A DNA stretch of 64,000 nucleotides from Hyphomicrobium zavarzinii ATCC 27496 (GTDB lineage Bacteria; Pseudomonadota; Alphaproteobacteria; Rhizobiales; Hyphomicrobiaceae): assembly GCF_000383415.1 (NCBI RefSeq), contig NZ_KB911256.1, forward strand, positions 661,348 through 725,347, read 5' to 3'. Positions 56,029 through 64,000 of this stretch are shown here, piece after piece. Within the stretch, counting starts at the first letter, position 1. The number at the start of each line of letters is the position of its first letter. Made by a program: the position numbers and the translations under genes. The notes below the pieces were generated by a model. It was not told where the DNA came from. It was given only the letters and a program-made list of their open reading frames with translations, and did not search any database.

Positions 56029-56898
56029 ATGATGCGAGCCATGAAAAACGGACCCCTTGCCGCGCTGGCACTTCTGGTCGGTGCCGCTGTCGCTCCCGCT
56101 GCTTACGCGGCCGGCGGCGAGCACGCCCATATCGAGCGCCAGGAGTGGAGCTTCGGCGGGTTCACCGGGCAGTACGACAAGGCCCAGCTTCAGCGCGGCT
56201 TCCAGATCTACAAGGATGTCTGCTCTGCCTGCCACGGCCTGAAGCGGGTGCGCTTCCGCAACCTGTTCGAAGCTGGCGGCCCGGAGTTCCCGGAGGACGC
56301 CGTGAAGGCCCTCGCCAACGAGTGGCCGAACAAGATCACGGACGGCCCGGACAGCGAAGGCAAGATGTTCGAGCGCGAGCCGAAGGCTTTCGATCCGATC
56401 TTGGGCCCCTTCAAGAACGACAATGAGGCGCGCGCGGCCCAGAATGGCGCGCTGCCGCCGGATCTCTCGCTGATCGCCAGGGCGCGCAACGTCGAGTATA
56501 CCGGCACGTGGTGGGCGCATCCCTTCTCCATGCTCCGCGATATCGCAACGGGCTATCAGGAGGGTGGAGCGGACTACCTCTATGCTCTGTTGACCGGATA
56601 TCACGAGGCGCCCGCCGACGTGAAACTCGGCGAAGGCATGTCCTATAACGTTGCCTTCCCGGGCCATCAGATCGGCATGCCCGCTCCGCTCGCGAAGGAC
56701 AACTTCGTGACGTACCAGGACGGCACCGGCTCGCTGGATCAGAATTCGCGCGATGTCGCGGCTTTCCTGTCCTGGGCCGCCGATCCCTCGCTCAACGCGA
56801 GAAAGAGTCTCGGCTGGCTCGTGATGCTCTACCTCGTGGTCACCACCGGCCTTCTCTACGTCGGCAAGCGCCGGATCTGGTCGAGCATCCCTCATTGA
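56029..56898 (+). CDS. petC: Cytochrome c1 subunit of the bc1 complex
   Basis: 289 residues with a signal peptide (1-27), the heme c site CSACH (65-69), a distal Met ligand probably in the 'GEGMSYNVAFPGHQIGMP' region, and one C-terminal membrane anchor ('LGWLVMLYLVVTTGLLYVGKRRIW'). Last gene of petABC; a terminator follows. Confidence 0.97.
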   Translation: MMRAMKNGPLAALALLVGAAVAPAAYAAGGEHAHIERQEWSFGGFTGQYDKAQLQRGFQIYKDVCSACHGLKRVRFRNLFEAGGPEFPEDAVKALANEWPNKITDGPDSEGKMFEREPKAFDPILGPFKNDNEARAAQNGALPPDLSLIARARNVEYTGTWWAHPFSMLRDIATGYQEGGADYLYALLTGYHEAPADVKLGEGMSYNVAFPGHQIGMPAPLAKDNFVTYQDGTGSLDQNSRDVAAFLSWAADPSLNARKSLGWLVMLYLVVTTGLLYVGKRRIWSSIPH

Positions 56899-56935
56899 CG
56901 AGGGCCGCCACGGCCTCACGATTGATCACATGACG

Positions 56936-56966
56936 AAAAGGCCCCCTGCGCGGGGCCTTTTCTTTT
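56936..56966 (+). terminator. Rho-independent terminator after petC
   Basis: Ten-base stem AAAAGGCCCC / GGGGCCTTTT with a six-base loop, followed by CTTTTC. Confidence 0.9.
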
Positions 56967-57086
56967 CTCGGTAACTGGTCTGAATATCTGACACCGCCGC
57001 GTCGCAGAAACGTGCGACCAGCGGGCGTTAGAAGGACCTCCGACGCCAGCGCGGCCGGGAGCGTCGGAGAGGAAAGAGGACAGCAC

Positions 57087-57958
<872 letters not shown>

Positions 57959-57962
<4 letters not shown>

Positions 57963-58375
57963 CGCGAGGTGGATCTTGGCGGTAGCCGCAAGAGAGATTC
58001 CATGCGCAGGATGATCCGGCTCACGTCATAGGGCTTGCCGAAGAAGGCATCCGCGATGCCCACGATGCCCGTGCGCGGCACGATGCCGGACGCCACGATC
58101 ACCTTGATCTGCGGCCTGTAGGCGCGAACCGTCTTCGCGAGGTCGAGCCCATTTCTCGGTCCTGGCATCTCGATGTCGGTGATCACGAGATCGATCGGCG
58201 TGCCCGCGAGCACAATTTTTTCTGCTTCGTCCGCGTTGGCGGCTTCCCGTACCCGGAACCCTGCGTCGCTCACCTCGAAAGCCAGCGTCGAGCGGAGGAT
58301 CGGATCGTCCTCGACCACCAGCACCGCCGCGGAGGGGCTTTCAGGAGCATGAGTATTAAGTTTCGTTACTGTCAT
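57959..58375 (-). CDS. Single-domain response regulator (receiver)
   Basis: 138 residues from the ATG at 58375 (AGGTG six bases upstream); a TTG at 58396 lacks an RBS. Only a receiver domain: acidic pocket 'VVEDD' near 21-24, phospho-acceptor Asp67 in 'LVITDIEMPG', 'VASG' switch and Lys in 'FFGKPYD'. No output domain, so it acts by protein contact, as CheY/CpdR/DivK-type proteins do. No kinase gene is adjacent. The stop codons of this gene and mtnP share CTAG. Confidence 0.9.
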
Positions 58376-58456
58376 GGTTTTCACCTGTTCAGCCAATGCC
58401 GATCAGGGGGCGTGGGTTCCGCCGCGGAAAACCGTTCGGCCTCGAGGCCGCAGACA

Positions 58457-58486
58457 CAAAAAAGCGCGGGCGCTGCGGCCCGCGCT
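58457..58486 (-). terminator. Rho-independent terminator of bfr
   Basis: Stem AGCGCGGGC / GCCCGCGCT with a six-base loop; the minus strand continues TTTTTTGTG. Confidence 0.9.
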
Positions 58487-58511
58487 GATTGGATGAGATG
58501 TGACGGCGGTC

Positions 58512-59003
58512 TTAGTGACCCTCGGCCTCGTTGGCGGGCTCCGACTGGAGCTGCCCGTAGTTCTCCTTGCCGATCTTGTCCATGAGATCGAGCTGGGTCT
58601 CGATGAAGTCGATGTGGCCTTCCTCGTCCTTGATGAGTTCCTCGAACAGCGCCATCGTCACGTAGTCCTTGGCGGCCCGGCAGATGTCGCGGCCGCGGAT
58701 GTACGTCTCGTGAGCGATCTTCTCGCCCTTGAGATCGCACTCCAGAACCTCCTTGAGGTTCTCGCCGATCATGAGCGGCGCGACGTGCTGCAGGTTCGGC
58801 AGGCCTTCGAGGAAGATGATGCGCTGAACCAGCCTGTCGGCGTGGTGCATCTCCTCGATCGACTCGGCGCGCTCCTTCTTGGCAAGCTTGGTGAAGCCCC
58901 AGTTTTCGAGCATCCGGTAGTGCAGCCAGTATTGGTTGACGGCCCCGAGCTCGAGCTTGAGCGCTTCGTTCAGGATCTCGATGACTTCGCGTTTACCCTG
59001 CAT
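58512..59003 (-). CDS. bfr: Bacterioferritin
   Basis: 163 residues. It stores iron as a 24-mer with heme at subunit pairs. Ferroxidase ligands are all present: Glu18, Glu51, His54, Glu94, Glu127 and His130; the heme-ligating Met52 is in 'IEEMHHAD'. Single gene with its own terminator and an Irr-type palindrome about 70 bases upstream of the ATG. Confidence 0.97.
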   Translation of the reverse strand: MQGKREVIEILNEALKLELGAVNQYWLHYRMLENWGFTKLAKKERAESIEEMHHADRLVQRIIFLEGLPNLQHVAPLMIGENLKEVLECDLKGEKIAHETYIRGRDICRAAKDYVTMALFEELIKDEEGHIDFIETQLDLMDKIGKENYGQLQSEPANEAEGH

Positions 59004-59071
59004 GGGTCCTCCCTCTGACCGTACTGGCCGAAAAATCCGACGGCAGAGACACTAGCGATCCCGGCTCATCA

Positions 59072-59088
59072 TTTAGAATAATTCTAAT
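59072..59088. promoter_or_regulatory. Irr box (ICE motif) upstream of bfr
   Basis: TTTAGAATAATTCTAAT, a perfect TTAGAAT-A-ATTCTAA palindrome (59073-59087). It matches the iron-control element bound by the heme-regulated repressor Irr in Rhizobiales, where bfr is a known target shut off when iron is low. Confidence 0.88.
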
Positions 59089-59308
59089 TTCAATAGTCGC
59101 ACTGTGCAGCACGGTCAATCGCTATCCGCGCCCGGACCGCTGCAAAGACGATGGGAACAGTTCCAGCGCCCCCGGGGCAGCGGTCAGGCCGGAGGCCGCA
59201 TGTCGCGCGCCGCGAAAGGCCAGAGCGAGGAAGCGTTCTTAAGCATAGCTTTGGCCCAACCGGTCGAAAACTTTCAAGCCTGCGTCACCAATCGTCACCG
59301 CTTTTCCT

Positions 59309-59326
59309 GTCACGGCAGGAACAGCG
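59309..59326 (+). promoter_or_regulatory. Shared 18-base motif, copy 1 (upstream of hydrolase)
   Basis: GTCACGGCAGGAACAGCG, ending 63 bases before the hydrolase ATG. It aligns without gaps to copies at 60374 and 61175. Two extra GTCACC repeats lie 10 bases apart just upstream. The bound factor is unknown. Confidence 0.6.
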
Positions 59327-59389
59327 GCATCGTTCTTGCTCGTCTACGGTCCGGTCATTCCAAGTCGGGTGAAAACATTGGGGCGCGCT

Positions 59390-60265
59390 ATGATGACGAG
59401 TAAGACGAATTCGGGAAGCAAGAATGGCCGGGTAGGCGTGCTCCTGATTCATGGCCTGTGCGGCTCTCCCAGCGAAATTCGCTTTGTCGCCAATGGCCTG
59501 ACCCGCGATGGCTACACGGTTCTCTGCCCCGCGCTCGCCGGCCACGGCGGCTCGGAGACGGAGCTGCTCGCGACCACCTGGCAGGATTGGTACGAAAGCG
59601 CGGAAAAGGGGCTCGAAGAGCTCTCCGCCACATGCGACACGGTCATCGTCGGCGGTCTCTCGACTGGCGCAGTTTTGAGCCTTCTGCTCGCCGCGCGTCA
59701 CCCGGACAAGGTCCACGCCGTGGCGCTCTACTCTCCGACCCTCTGGCTCAGCGGCCGTCAGATCCCCTGGTATGTCCCGCTTTTCCGTCTCATCGACAAC
59801 AAGTGGTTCGCGAACCTCTTCCGCTTCCCGGTGCCGCTCCACGTCGGCATCAAGGACAAGCGCGTCCGCGACTTCATCCGCAACGCAATGGCCGCGGAAG
59901 GCTCCAAGGTCGCCCAGGTCTCGACGCCGGGCGGCGCCGTCCTTGAGCGCCGCCGGTTGGCCAAGCAAGTGATGAAGACGCTCGGCAGCATCAACCAGCC
60001 CGTGCTCATCCTCCATGCCCGCGAGGACGATTACGCGGGGCTCGACAACGCAGCCTATCTGCAACGCGAGCTGGCCGGCCCCGTCGATCTCGTGGTGCTG
60101 GACGACAGCTATCACATGGTCACCGTCGACCGGCAGCGCCACATTGTGCTGGAGCGTACCGCGTCCTTCGTATCGCGGATCGCGGCGTCGCTCGCGGAAG
60201 GCATGCGCGCGAAGGAACCGGCCCGCATCCGCCTCGGCGGCGGTCTGGCCACCTCGGTCGCCTAA
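59390..60265 (+). CDS. Alpha/beta hydrolase, carboxylesterase-like
   Basis: 291 residues. Oxyanion segment 'LLIHGLCGSPSEI', nucleophile Ser91 in 'GGLSTGA', acid Asp in 'LHAREDDYAG' and His in 'DDSYHMVTVD' complete a catalytic triad. The layout is that of monoglyceride-lipase or carboxylesterase Est30-type enzymes with a short cap. No signal peptide, so probably cytosolic. The natural substrate is unknown. Upstream lies the shared 18-base motif, and a long hairpin follows. Confidence 0.85.
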   Translation: MMTSKTNSGSKNGRVGVLLIHGLCGSPSEIRFVANGLTRDGYTVLCPALAGHGGSETELLATTWQDWYESAEKGLEELSATCDTVIVGGLSTGAVLSLLLAARHPDKVHAVALYSPTLWLSGRQIPWYVPLFRLIDNKWFANLFRFPVPLHVGIKDKRVRDFIRNAMAAEGSKVAQVSTPGGAVLERRRLAKQVMKTLGSINQPVLILHAREDDYAGLDNAAYLQRELAGPVDLVVLDDSYHMVTVDRQRHIVLERTASFVSRIAASLAEGMRAKEPARIRLGGGLATSVA

Positions 60266-60287
60266 TAAGTTATTGAAATAAAGTTGG

Positions 60288-60345
60288 ATTCGCCGTGGGA
60301 GACCGGGTGCAGGATGACCTGGCCCTCTCCGCGGCGAATTATTTT
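60288..60345 (+). terminator. Long hairpin after the hydrolase gene
   Basis: Arms ATTCGCCG-TGGGAGA and TCTCCGCGGCGAAT are nearly complementary around a ~23-base loop, with TATTTT after. A terminator is the likely role. Confidence 0.55.
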
Positions 60346-60373
60346 GATCCGGTCCGCAAAGTTTTCTCCGTTT

Positions 60374-60391
60374 GTTACACCCGGAACAGCG
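60374..60391 (+). promoter_or_regulatory. Shared 18-base motif, copy 2
   Basis: GTTACACCCGGAACAGCG, ending 91 bases before the ATG of the first secreted Ala-rich protein. Confidence 0.6.
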
Positions 60392-60482
60392 CCGGGAGCC
60401 TCCATCCGGCACATTGGGCGTCAAGAGAGAGCCGAGGGCATCAAGCCTGATCCGCTCTAGGCACAAGAGGATGGAGATCAAA

Positions 60483-61079
60483 ATGGCCAAGAAGCTCACC
60501 ATTAGCGTCATCGCAGCGACTGTGGCCGCCAGCCTGGCGATCACCCCGGCGGCCCAGGCCGGCGGGCGTGGCATCGGCATCGGGCTCGGCATCTTGGCCG
60601 TCGGCGCGATCGCCCACTCGGCCGCCCAGGCCAACAAGGCAAAGCAGGCCCAGGCCGCCCGCGCCCAGGCACAAGCCAAGGCCCGCGCTCAGGCCCAGGC
60701 TAAGGCTCGCGCACAGGCTCAGGCAAAGGCCCAGGCGGCGGCCGCCGCCAAGCGCCAGCAGCAGATCGCCGCCGCCGAGAAGGCAAAGGCCGCTTCGGAA
60801 GGCGACGAGCAGACCGATGAGAACGTCGCCGAGACGAGCACCAACAAGACGCCGAGCACCTACGTGGCGGCGCCCTCGAGCACGGCGGCTCTGACCCAGG
60901 TTGACGTCGCGAGCCAGTCCACCACCAGCACGGAAGCCGCCGACACGACGGTTGCCGCGACCGACGCCGCCCCGGCCGCCACCGAAGGCGCAGCGAGCAA
61001 GACGGCGGTGGCCGATGCCCCGGAGACCTGCAAGCGTTACATCCCCGCGCTCGGTGTTGCTGTGGATGTCGGATGCTAA
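60483..61079 (+). CDS. Secreted Ala/Gln/Lys-rich protein with C-terminal paired-Cys motif (paralogue 1)
   Basis: 198 residues from the ATG at 60483 (GGAG six bases upstream). A signal peptide covers 1-23, then a hydrophobic Gly-rich patch, and an Ala/Gln/Lys/Arg repeat segment (~55-95, units like AQAQAKAR) probably forms a long helix. A Thr/Ser/Ala linker leads to the C-terminus 'CKRYIPALGVAVDVGC'. That ending is shared with the next gene. Function unknown; an envelope or periplasmic role follows from the signal peptide only. Confidence 0.72.
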   Translation: MAKKLTISVIAATVAASLAITPAAQAGGRGIGIGLGILAVGAIAHSAAQANKAKQAQAARAQAQAKARAQAQAKARAQAQAKAQAAAAAKRQQQIAAAEKAKAASEGDEQTDENVAETSTNKTPSTYVAAPSSTAALTQVDVASQSTTSTEAADTTVAATDAAPAATEGAASKTAVADAPETCKRYIPALGVAVDVGC

Positions 61080-61110
61080 GACGCAGCTCTTAAAGCCCTG
61101 AAACAAAAAG

Positions 61111-61147
61111 ACCGGCTCTCGTCATGCGAGGGCCGGTTTTCTTTTTT
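61111..61147 (+). terminator. Rho-independent terminator after paralogue 1
   Basis: Stem ACCGGCTCTCG / CGAGGGCCGGT (one G-T wobble) with a five-base loop and TTTTCTTTTTT tail. Confidence 0.9.
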
Positions 61148-61174
61148 GCGAGGCGCTTCGAAAAATGCGCTTTT

Positions 61175-61192
61175 GTCACGCCAGGAACAGCG
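61175..61192 (+). promoter_or_regulatory. Shared 18-base motif, copy 3
   Basis: GTCACGCCAGGAACAGCG, one base different from copy 1. It ends 80 bases before the ATG of the second secreted protein. Confidence 0.6.
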
Positions 61193-61272
61193 CACAGCCG
61201 CGCCGAAGCGCATTGTTTCGTCAGATTTCATCGCTTGGGAGATCCCGGCGATATGGATTTGAGGAGACGGCC

Positions 61273-61785
61273 ATGACCACGAAGCTTATCGCACTTGCCT
61301 CCGCTCTCACGGCGACCATGTTGCTGGCTTCGGCAGCCGAAGCTGGCGGCGGCGTCCGGCTTGGCTTCGGCTTCCCGCTCGGTTCGTTCACTGCAACGCC
61401 CGCACACGGCGGCGGCGGGAGCGCAGGCTATCAGAAGCAGGCCAAGAAGCGGCCCCCGGTGCAGCAGGCAGCGCGGCCGGAGAAGTCGACGCCCCGCGTC
61501 GCCAAGGCCGAGCCCGTGAAGGCGGAAGCCGCCAAATCAGAGCCACAGAACAACGATACCGCGACCGATGCCGCCCCGCGCGTGACCGGGAGCTCCGCTC
61601 TCGTCCAGGGCTCCATCCCTGTCGAAGATGAGACGAGCACGCCTTCTTCGGACGTGAAGGCCGAGGCCCCTGCGACCGACAGCACCGTCACGGCGGCTAC
61701 GGAGCAGGCGCCCGATGCCAACGGATCGTGCAAGAAATTCATCCCCGCCATCGGCACGACGGTTTCCGTCGGCTGCGGCGAGTGA
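61273..61785 (+). CDS. Secreted Ala-rich protein with C-terminal paired-Cys motif (paralogue 2)
   Basis: 170 residues from the ATG at 61273. Signal peptide 1-22, then a Gly-rich segment ('GGGVRLGFGFPLGSFTATPAHGGGG'), a Lys/Pro/Ala linker, and the C-terminus 'CKKFIPAIGTTVSVGCGE'. The last 16 positions match paralogue 1 as CK[RK][YF]IPA[LI]GxxVxVGC. It has its own copy of the shared upstream motif. Function unknown. Confidence 0.72.
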   Translation: MTTKLIALASALTATMLLASAAEAGGGVRLGFGFPLGSFTATPAHGGGGSAGYQKQAKKRPPVQQAARPEKSTPRVAKAEPVKAEAAKSEPQNNDTATDAAPRVTGSSALVQGSIPVEDETSTPSSDVKAEAPATDSTVTAATEQAPDANGSCKKFIPAIGTTVSVGCGE

Positions 61786-61815
61786 CGAGACCGTAAAATC
61801 ACCTAGTCGAAAACG

Positions 61816-61853
61816 ATGACTATGTCAGACCAAAATTCGGTCTGACACGTCAT
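61816..61853. repeat. Strong inverted repeat upstream of the exporter permease
   Basis: TGTCAGACC (61823-61831) and GGTCTGACA (61839-61847) are perfect arms with a seven-base AT-rich centre; the outer ATGAC/GTCAT (61816, 61849) also pairs. No T-run follows. It is an operator candidate, perhaps TetR- or GntR-like, or a terminator of the preceding gene. Confidence 0.6.
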
Positions 61854-61953
61854 GTTGTAATGGAATAAAAGCTCGATCGGGCGTGCTCTGGTGCTGGACG
61901 TAGCAACGACTTCAGCGCACAACTCTCCCGTTGCTGCCTCATTGGAGACGGAC

Positions 61954-63153
61954 ATGATGAAGAGGATCACAGCCGGCGCGGGAGCCTCAGCGCCGGCCGG
62001 GCAGGGCAAAGTCATCAAGATGGCGCCCAAGATTGCCTATCGTAACCTCTTCCACGATCGCATGAGCTTGATCGTCACGCTCGTCGGCATCGTCTTCTCG
62101 GTCGTTCTCGTCGCCATCGAGGTGGGTCTCTATAAGGGTTCCGAGAACAAGATCGCGACCGTGCTCGACAAGGCGCCCGCCGATCTCTGGATCGTGCCGT
62201 TCGGAACGAAGAGCTTCGACGATCCCTCGCTCCTCATCGGCCATGAGAAATATGCGGCGCTCTCGACGCCCGGCGTGCTCAAGGCCGAGGACATGATCGT
62301 GAGCTTCTCCGCCTGGCGCAAACCCGAAGGCGGCAAAAAGACATTCATTCTCGTTGGCCTCGATTGGGCGAACGGCGGCACGCGTCCCTGGAGCATCGAA
62401 GAAGGCGACATCTCCGATCTCAACAATCCGAACGCCATCGCCGTCGATCGCTCCTACTTCAAGGATCTCGGTATCAACGAGCGCGGCGATTACGCCGAAA
62501 TCAACAATCAGCGCGCCCAGGTTACTGCCGTGACCAAGGGCATCCGCTCGTTCACGACATTGCCCTACGGCTTCACCTCGATCTCGACGGCCCGCAAGTT
62601 CACGGGCGCGAGCGCGTCTCAATCCACCTATGTGCTCGTGACGCTCGAGAGCGGCGCGGACATCGAGGCGGTGCGCAAGCAGCTCTCCGAGCGCCTGCAG
62701 GGCACCGAGATTCTGACGCACGACGAGTTCACCCGTCGCAGCATCAACTACTGGATGTTCTCCACGGGCGCCGGTCTCGCGCTGATCACGGGCATGGTGC
62801 TGGGCGCCATCGTCGGTGTCGTGATCGTGGCACAGACACTCTACGCGAGCACCAAGGATCACTTGAACGAGTTTGCGACACTGCGCGCCCTTGGCGCATC
62901 AGCGAGCTACATTCACGCCGTCATTCTGATCCAGGCTCTCATGAGCGCGGTGCTGGGCTATGCGGCCGGCATGCTGCTCGCGATGCTGGCGATCTACAGG
63001 CTCTCGGTGAGAGTGCCCACGCTGACCATCGTGATGACGCCGAAGATAGCGGCCTATCTGTTCGCGCTGACGGTCGGCATGTGCATCTTCGCGGCGATCA
63101 CGGCAATCAGGAAGGTGACGCGTATCGACCCGGCGGGCGTCTTCAACCGATGA
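61954..63153 (+). CDS. DevC-like FtsX-family ABC permease
   Basis: 399 residues from the ATG at 61954 with GGAGACGGAC upstream; an earlier in-frame start at 61891 adds only unstructured sequence. One N-terminal helix ('LIVTLVGIVFSVVLVAIEVGLY'), a periplasmic domain of ~220 residues and three C-terminal helices ('ALITGMVLGAIVGVVIVAQTLYAS', etc.). 'NEFATLRALGAS' is the coupling stretch of FtsX/MacB permeases. The pattern is closest to DevC of DevBCA exporters. The ATPase gene follows after 294 bases; no HlyD-type adaptor is seen before the window ends. Confidence 0.88.
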   Translation: MMKRITAGAGASAPAGQGKVIKMAPKIAYRNLFHDRMSLIVTLVGIVFSVVLVAIEVGLYKGSENKIATVLDKAPADLWIVPFGTKSFDDPSLLIGHEKYAALSTPGVLKAEDMIVSFSAWRKPEGGKKTFILVGLDWANGGTRPWSIEEGDISDLNNPNAIAVDRSYFKDLGINERGDYAEINNQRAQVTAVTKGIRSFTTLPYGFTSISTARKFTGASASQSTYVLVTLESGADIEAVRKQLSERLQGTEILTHDEFTRRSINYWMFSTGAGLALITGMVLGAIVGVVIVAQTLYASTKDHLNEFATLRALGASASYIHAVILIQALMSAVLGYAAGMLLAMLAIYRLSVRVPTLTIVMTPKIAAYLFALTVGMCIFAAITAIRKVTRIDPAGVFNR

Positions 63154-63360
63154 GGGCCGCACGCGGCAGAACTGCAAGGCGCGGGTCCGGAGGATCGGAA
63201 GATCCTCCGGGCCTCACCCGTTCGAGGCTTGCGGAGTGTCGAATGACGTCTTCGGGTTCGAGTGCACTTGCAGAGAAGTACGGGGCTGCGTAGCGTCGGC
63301 CTTTTCATCGTCCGTTGCGGGATCTTTTTTTAATATCGGCAAGAAAATCGGCATCTTCCT

Positions 63361-63378
63361 GTGACAGGCGTAACAGCC
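63361..63378 (+). promoter_or_regulatory. Shared 18-base motif, weaker copy 4
   Basis: GTGACAGGCGTAACAGCC agrees at 14 of 18 positions with the consensus of the other three copies and ends 69 bases before the ATPase ATG. The match could be chance. Confidence 0.35.
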
Positions 63379-63447
63379 ACGGCGAGCTGATGATGCCAAG
63401 CTCTTGATAATGAGTACTGCGCTTCGGTTTCGGGAGACCTCACTGAA

Positions 63448-64000
63448 ATGTCCAAAGCTCCAAGAGCATCGAACGGGCCTCGCCCGCTTCTTGAGGCTCG
63501 CAACATCGTCAAGACGATCGGCACCGGCGCCGGCGAGCTTCACATTCTCAAAGGGGTCAGCATGGATCTGCGCCCCGGTGAGCTGACGTTGCTGATGGGG
63601 CCTTCGGGCAGCGGCAAGACCACGCTGCTGTCGATCCTCGGCTGCATTCTTTCCGCCACCAGCGGCGAGCTTCATCTCGCGGGCCATCAGGCGGTCGGCC
63701 AATCGTCGGAAGATCTTGCCGAGATTCGCCGTCAGCATGTCGGCTTCGTGTTTCAGAGCTACAACCTGTTCCCCACGCTGACCGCCATTGAGAACGTGCT
63801 GGTCGCGCTCGATGTCCGCGACGCGCGCTCGGCCGATCCCATGGAGACGGCAGCGGAAGCGTTGAAGTCGGTCGGCCTTAGCCACCGCATGCACACCTAT
63901 CCTTCGAAGCTCTCCGGCGGTGAGAAGCAGCGCGTTGCCATCGCCCGCTCGCTCGCTGGCCGCCCCTCCGTCGTGCTGGCGGATGAGCCGACCGCGGCGC
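63448..64000 (+). CDS. DevA/LolD-like ABC transporter ATP-binding protein, 5' part
   Basis: 184 codons before the window ends; the stop is outside. Start ATG at 63448 with GGGAGA ten bases upstream. Walker A 'GPSGSGKTT', Q-loop 'FVFQSYNLFPTLTA', signature 'LSGGEKQR' and Walker B 'VVLADEPTAA' are all read. It should drive the DevC-like permease encoded just upstream; together they would export a lipid or small molecule, by analogy with DevBCA and MacB/LolCDE systems. Confidence 0.93.
   Translation, partial: MSKAPRASNGPRPLLEARNIVKTIGTGAGELHILKGVSMDLRPGELTLLMGPSGSGKTTLLSILGCILSATSGELHLAGHQAVGQSSEDLAEIRRQHVGFVFQSYNLFPTLTAIENVLVALDVRDARSADPMETAAEALKSVGLSHRMHTYPSKLSGGEKQRVAIARSLAGRPSVVLADEPTAA

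Larger units (their letters stand above)
59004..59389. other. Divergent intergenic region bfr / hydrolase
   Basis: 386 bases with the Irr-type box (59072-59088), two GTCACC copies ten bases apart (59284, 59294) and the first copy of the shared 18-base motif (59309). Short frames inside have no RBS. Confidence 0.6.

Noticed and set aside
59309..61210. EcfG (general stress response) promoters at the GGAAC motif
   Set aside because: The -10 element CGTT at 16-18 bases is missing for copies 2 and 3, and conservation extends to the left of GGAAC, which a -35 box would not explain.

Overview
The window is a 64 kb piece of a high-GC bacterial chromosome from an alphaproteobacterium, most likely of the order Hyphomicrobiales (Rhizobiales). 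The evidence is the fused PutA, the ClpS-ClpA pair, a phasin, an Ala-rich petABC operon with a Tat-type Rieske protein, a small H-NS-like protein, two groESL operons, a DUF6111-type protein beside a CoA-type Nudix hydrolase, and a typical Irr/ICE palindrome in front of bacterioferritin. The genus cannot be fixed from the sequence; a Hyphomicrobium-like relative is a guess. The content is mostly core chromosomal. I see no insertion sequence, prophage, CRISPR array, tRNA or rRNA.

Layout. 1-6.3 kb: C-terminal part of putA, a VWA protein and a membrane-anchored DnaJ protein, then on the minus strand a small membrane protein and a D-Ala-D-Ala carboxypeptidase with a SPOR domain. 6.5-10 kb: a phasin behind a palindromic operator candidate, then clpS-clpA. 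10-16 kb (minus): a medium-chain dehydrogenase and the two methylmalonyl-CoA mutase subunit genes, with a translationally coupled membrane-protein gene between them. 16-19 kb: a HerA-type ATPase followed by a TIR-like protein. 19-24 kb: iron superoxide dismutase, a macAB-like efflux operon and an H-NS-like protein. 24-29.5 kb: groESL-1, then CCA-adding enzyme, DUF6111-like protein and Nudix hydrolase. 29.8-34 kb: a transglycosylase-like secreted protein, hemF and an ABC exporter. 34-40 kb (minus): a GreA/Rnk-like protein, katG and groESL-2. 40-45 kb: dprA, plsY, an array of 55-bp palindromic repeats, a MarR regulator, a PcfJ-like protein and ruvX. 45-53 kb: a fused MFS/spermidine-synthase-like protein, then gatC, gatA and gatB interleaved with small genes. 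53-57 kb: a heptanucleotide repeat, trmL and petABC. 57-64 kb: mtnP, a single-domain response regulator, bfr, an alpha/beta hydrolase, two related secreted Ala-rich proteins, and a DevC/DevA-like ABC exporter cut by the window end.

How parts work together. Housekeeping modules stand out: proteolysis (ClpS/ClpA), protein folding (two chaperonin operons, each with a CIRCE-like operator candidate), oxidative stress (SodB, KatG, Bfr), the cytochrome bc1 complex, and charging of Gln/Asn-tRNA by the amidotransferase GatCAB. The least explained part is 59.3-63.4 kb. There an 18-base motif (consensus GTYACRSCMGGAACAGCG) occurs upstream of the hydrolase and of both secreted proteins, with a weaker copy upstream of the exporter ATPase. 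I read this as a candidate envelope regulon. The HerA/TIR pair at 16.3-19.1 kb is the other candidate for an undescribed two-gene system, with weaker support.
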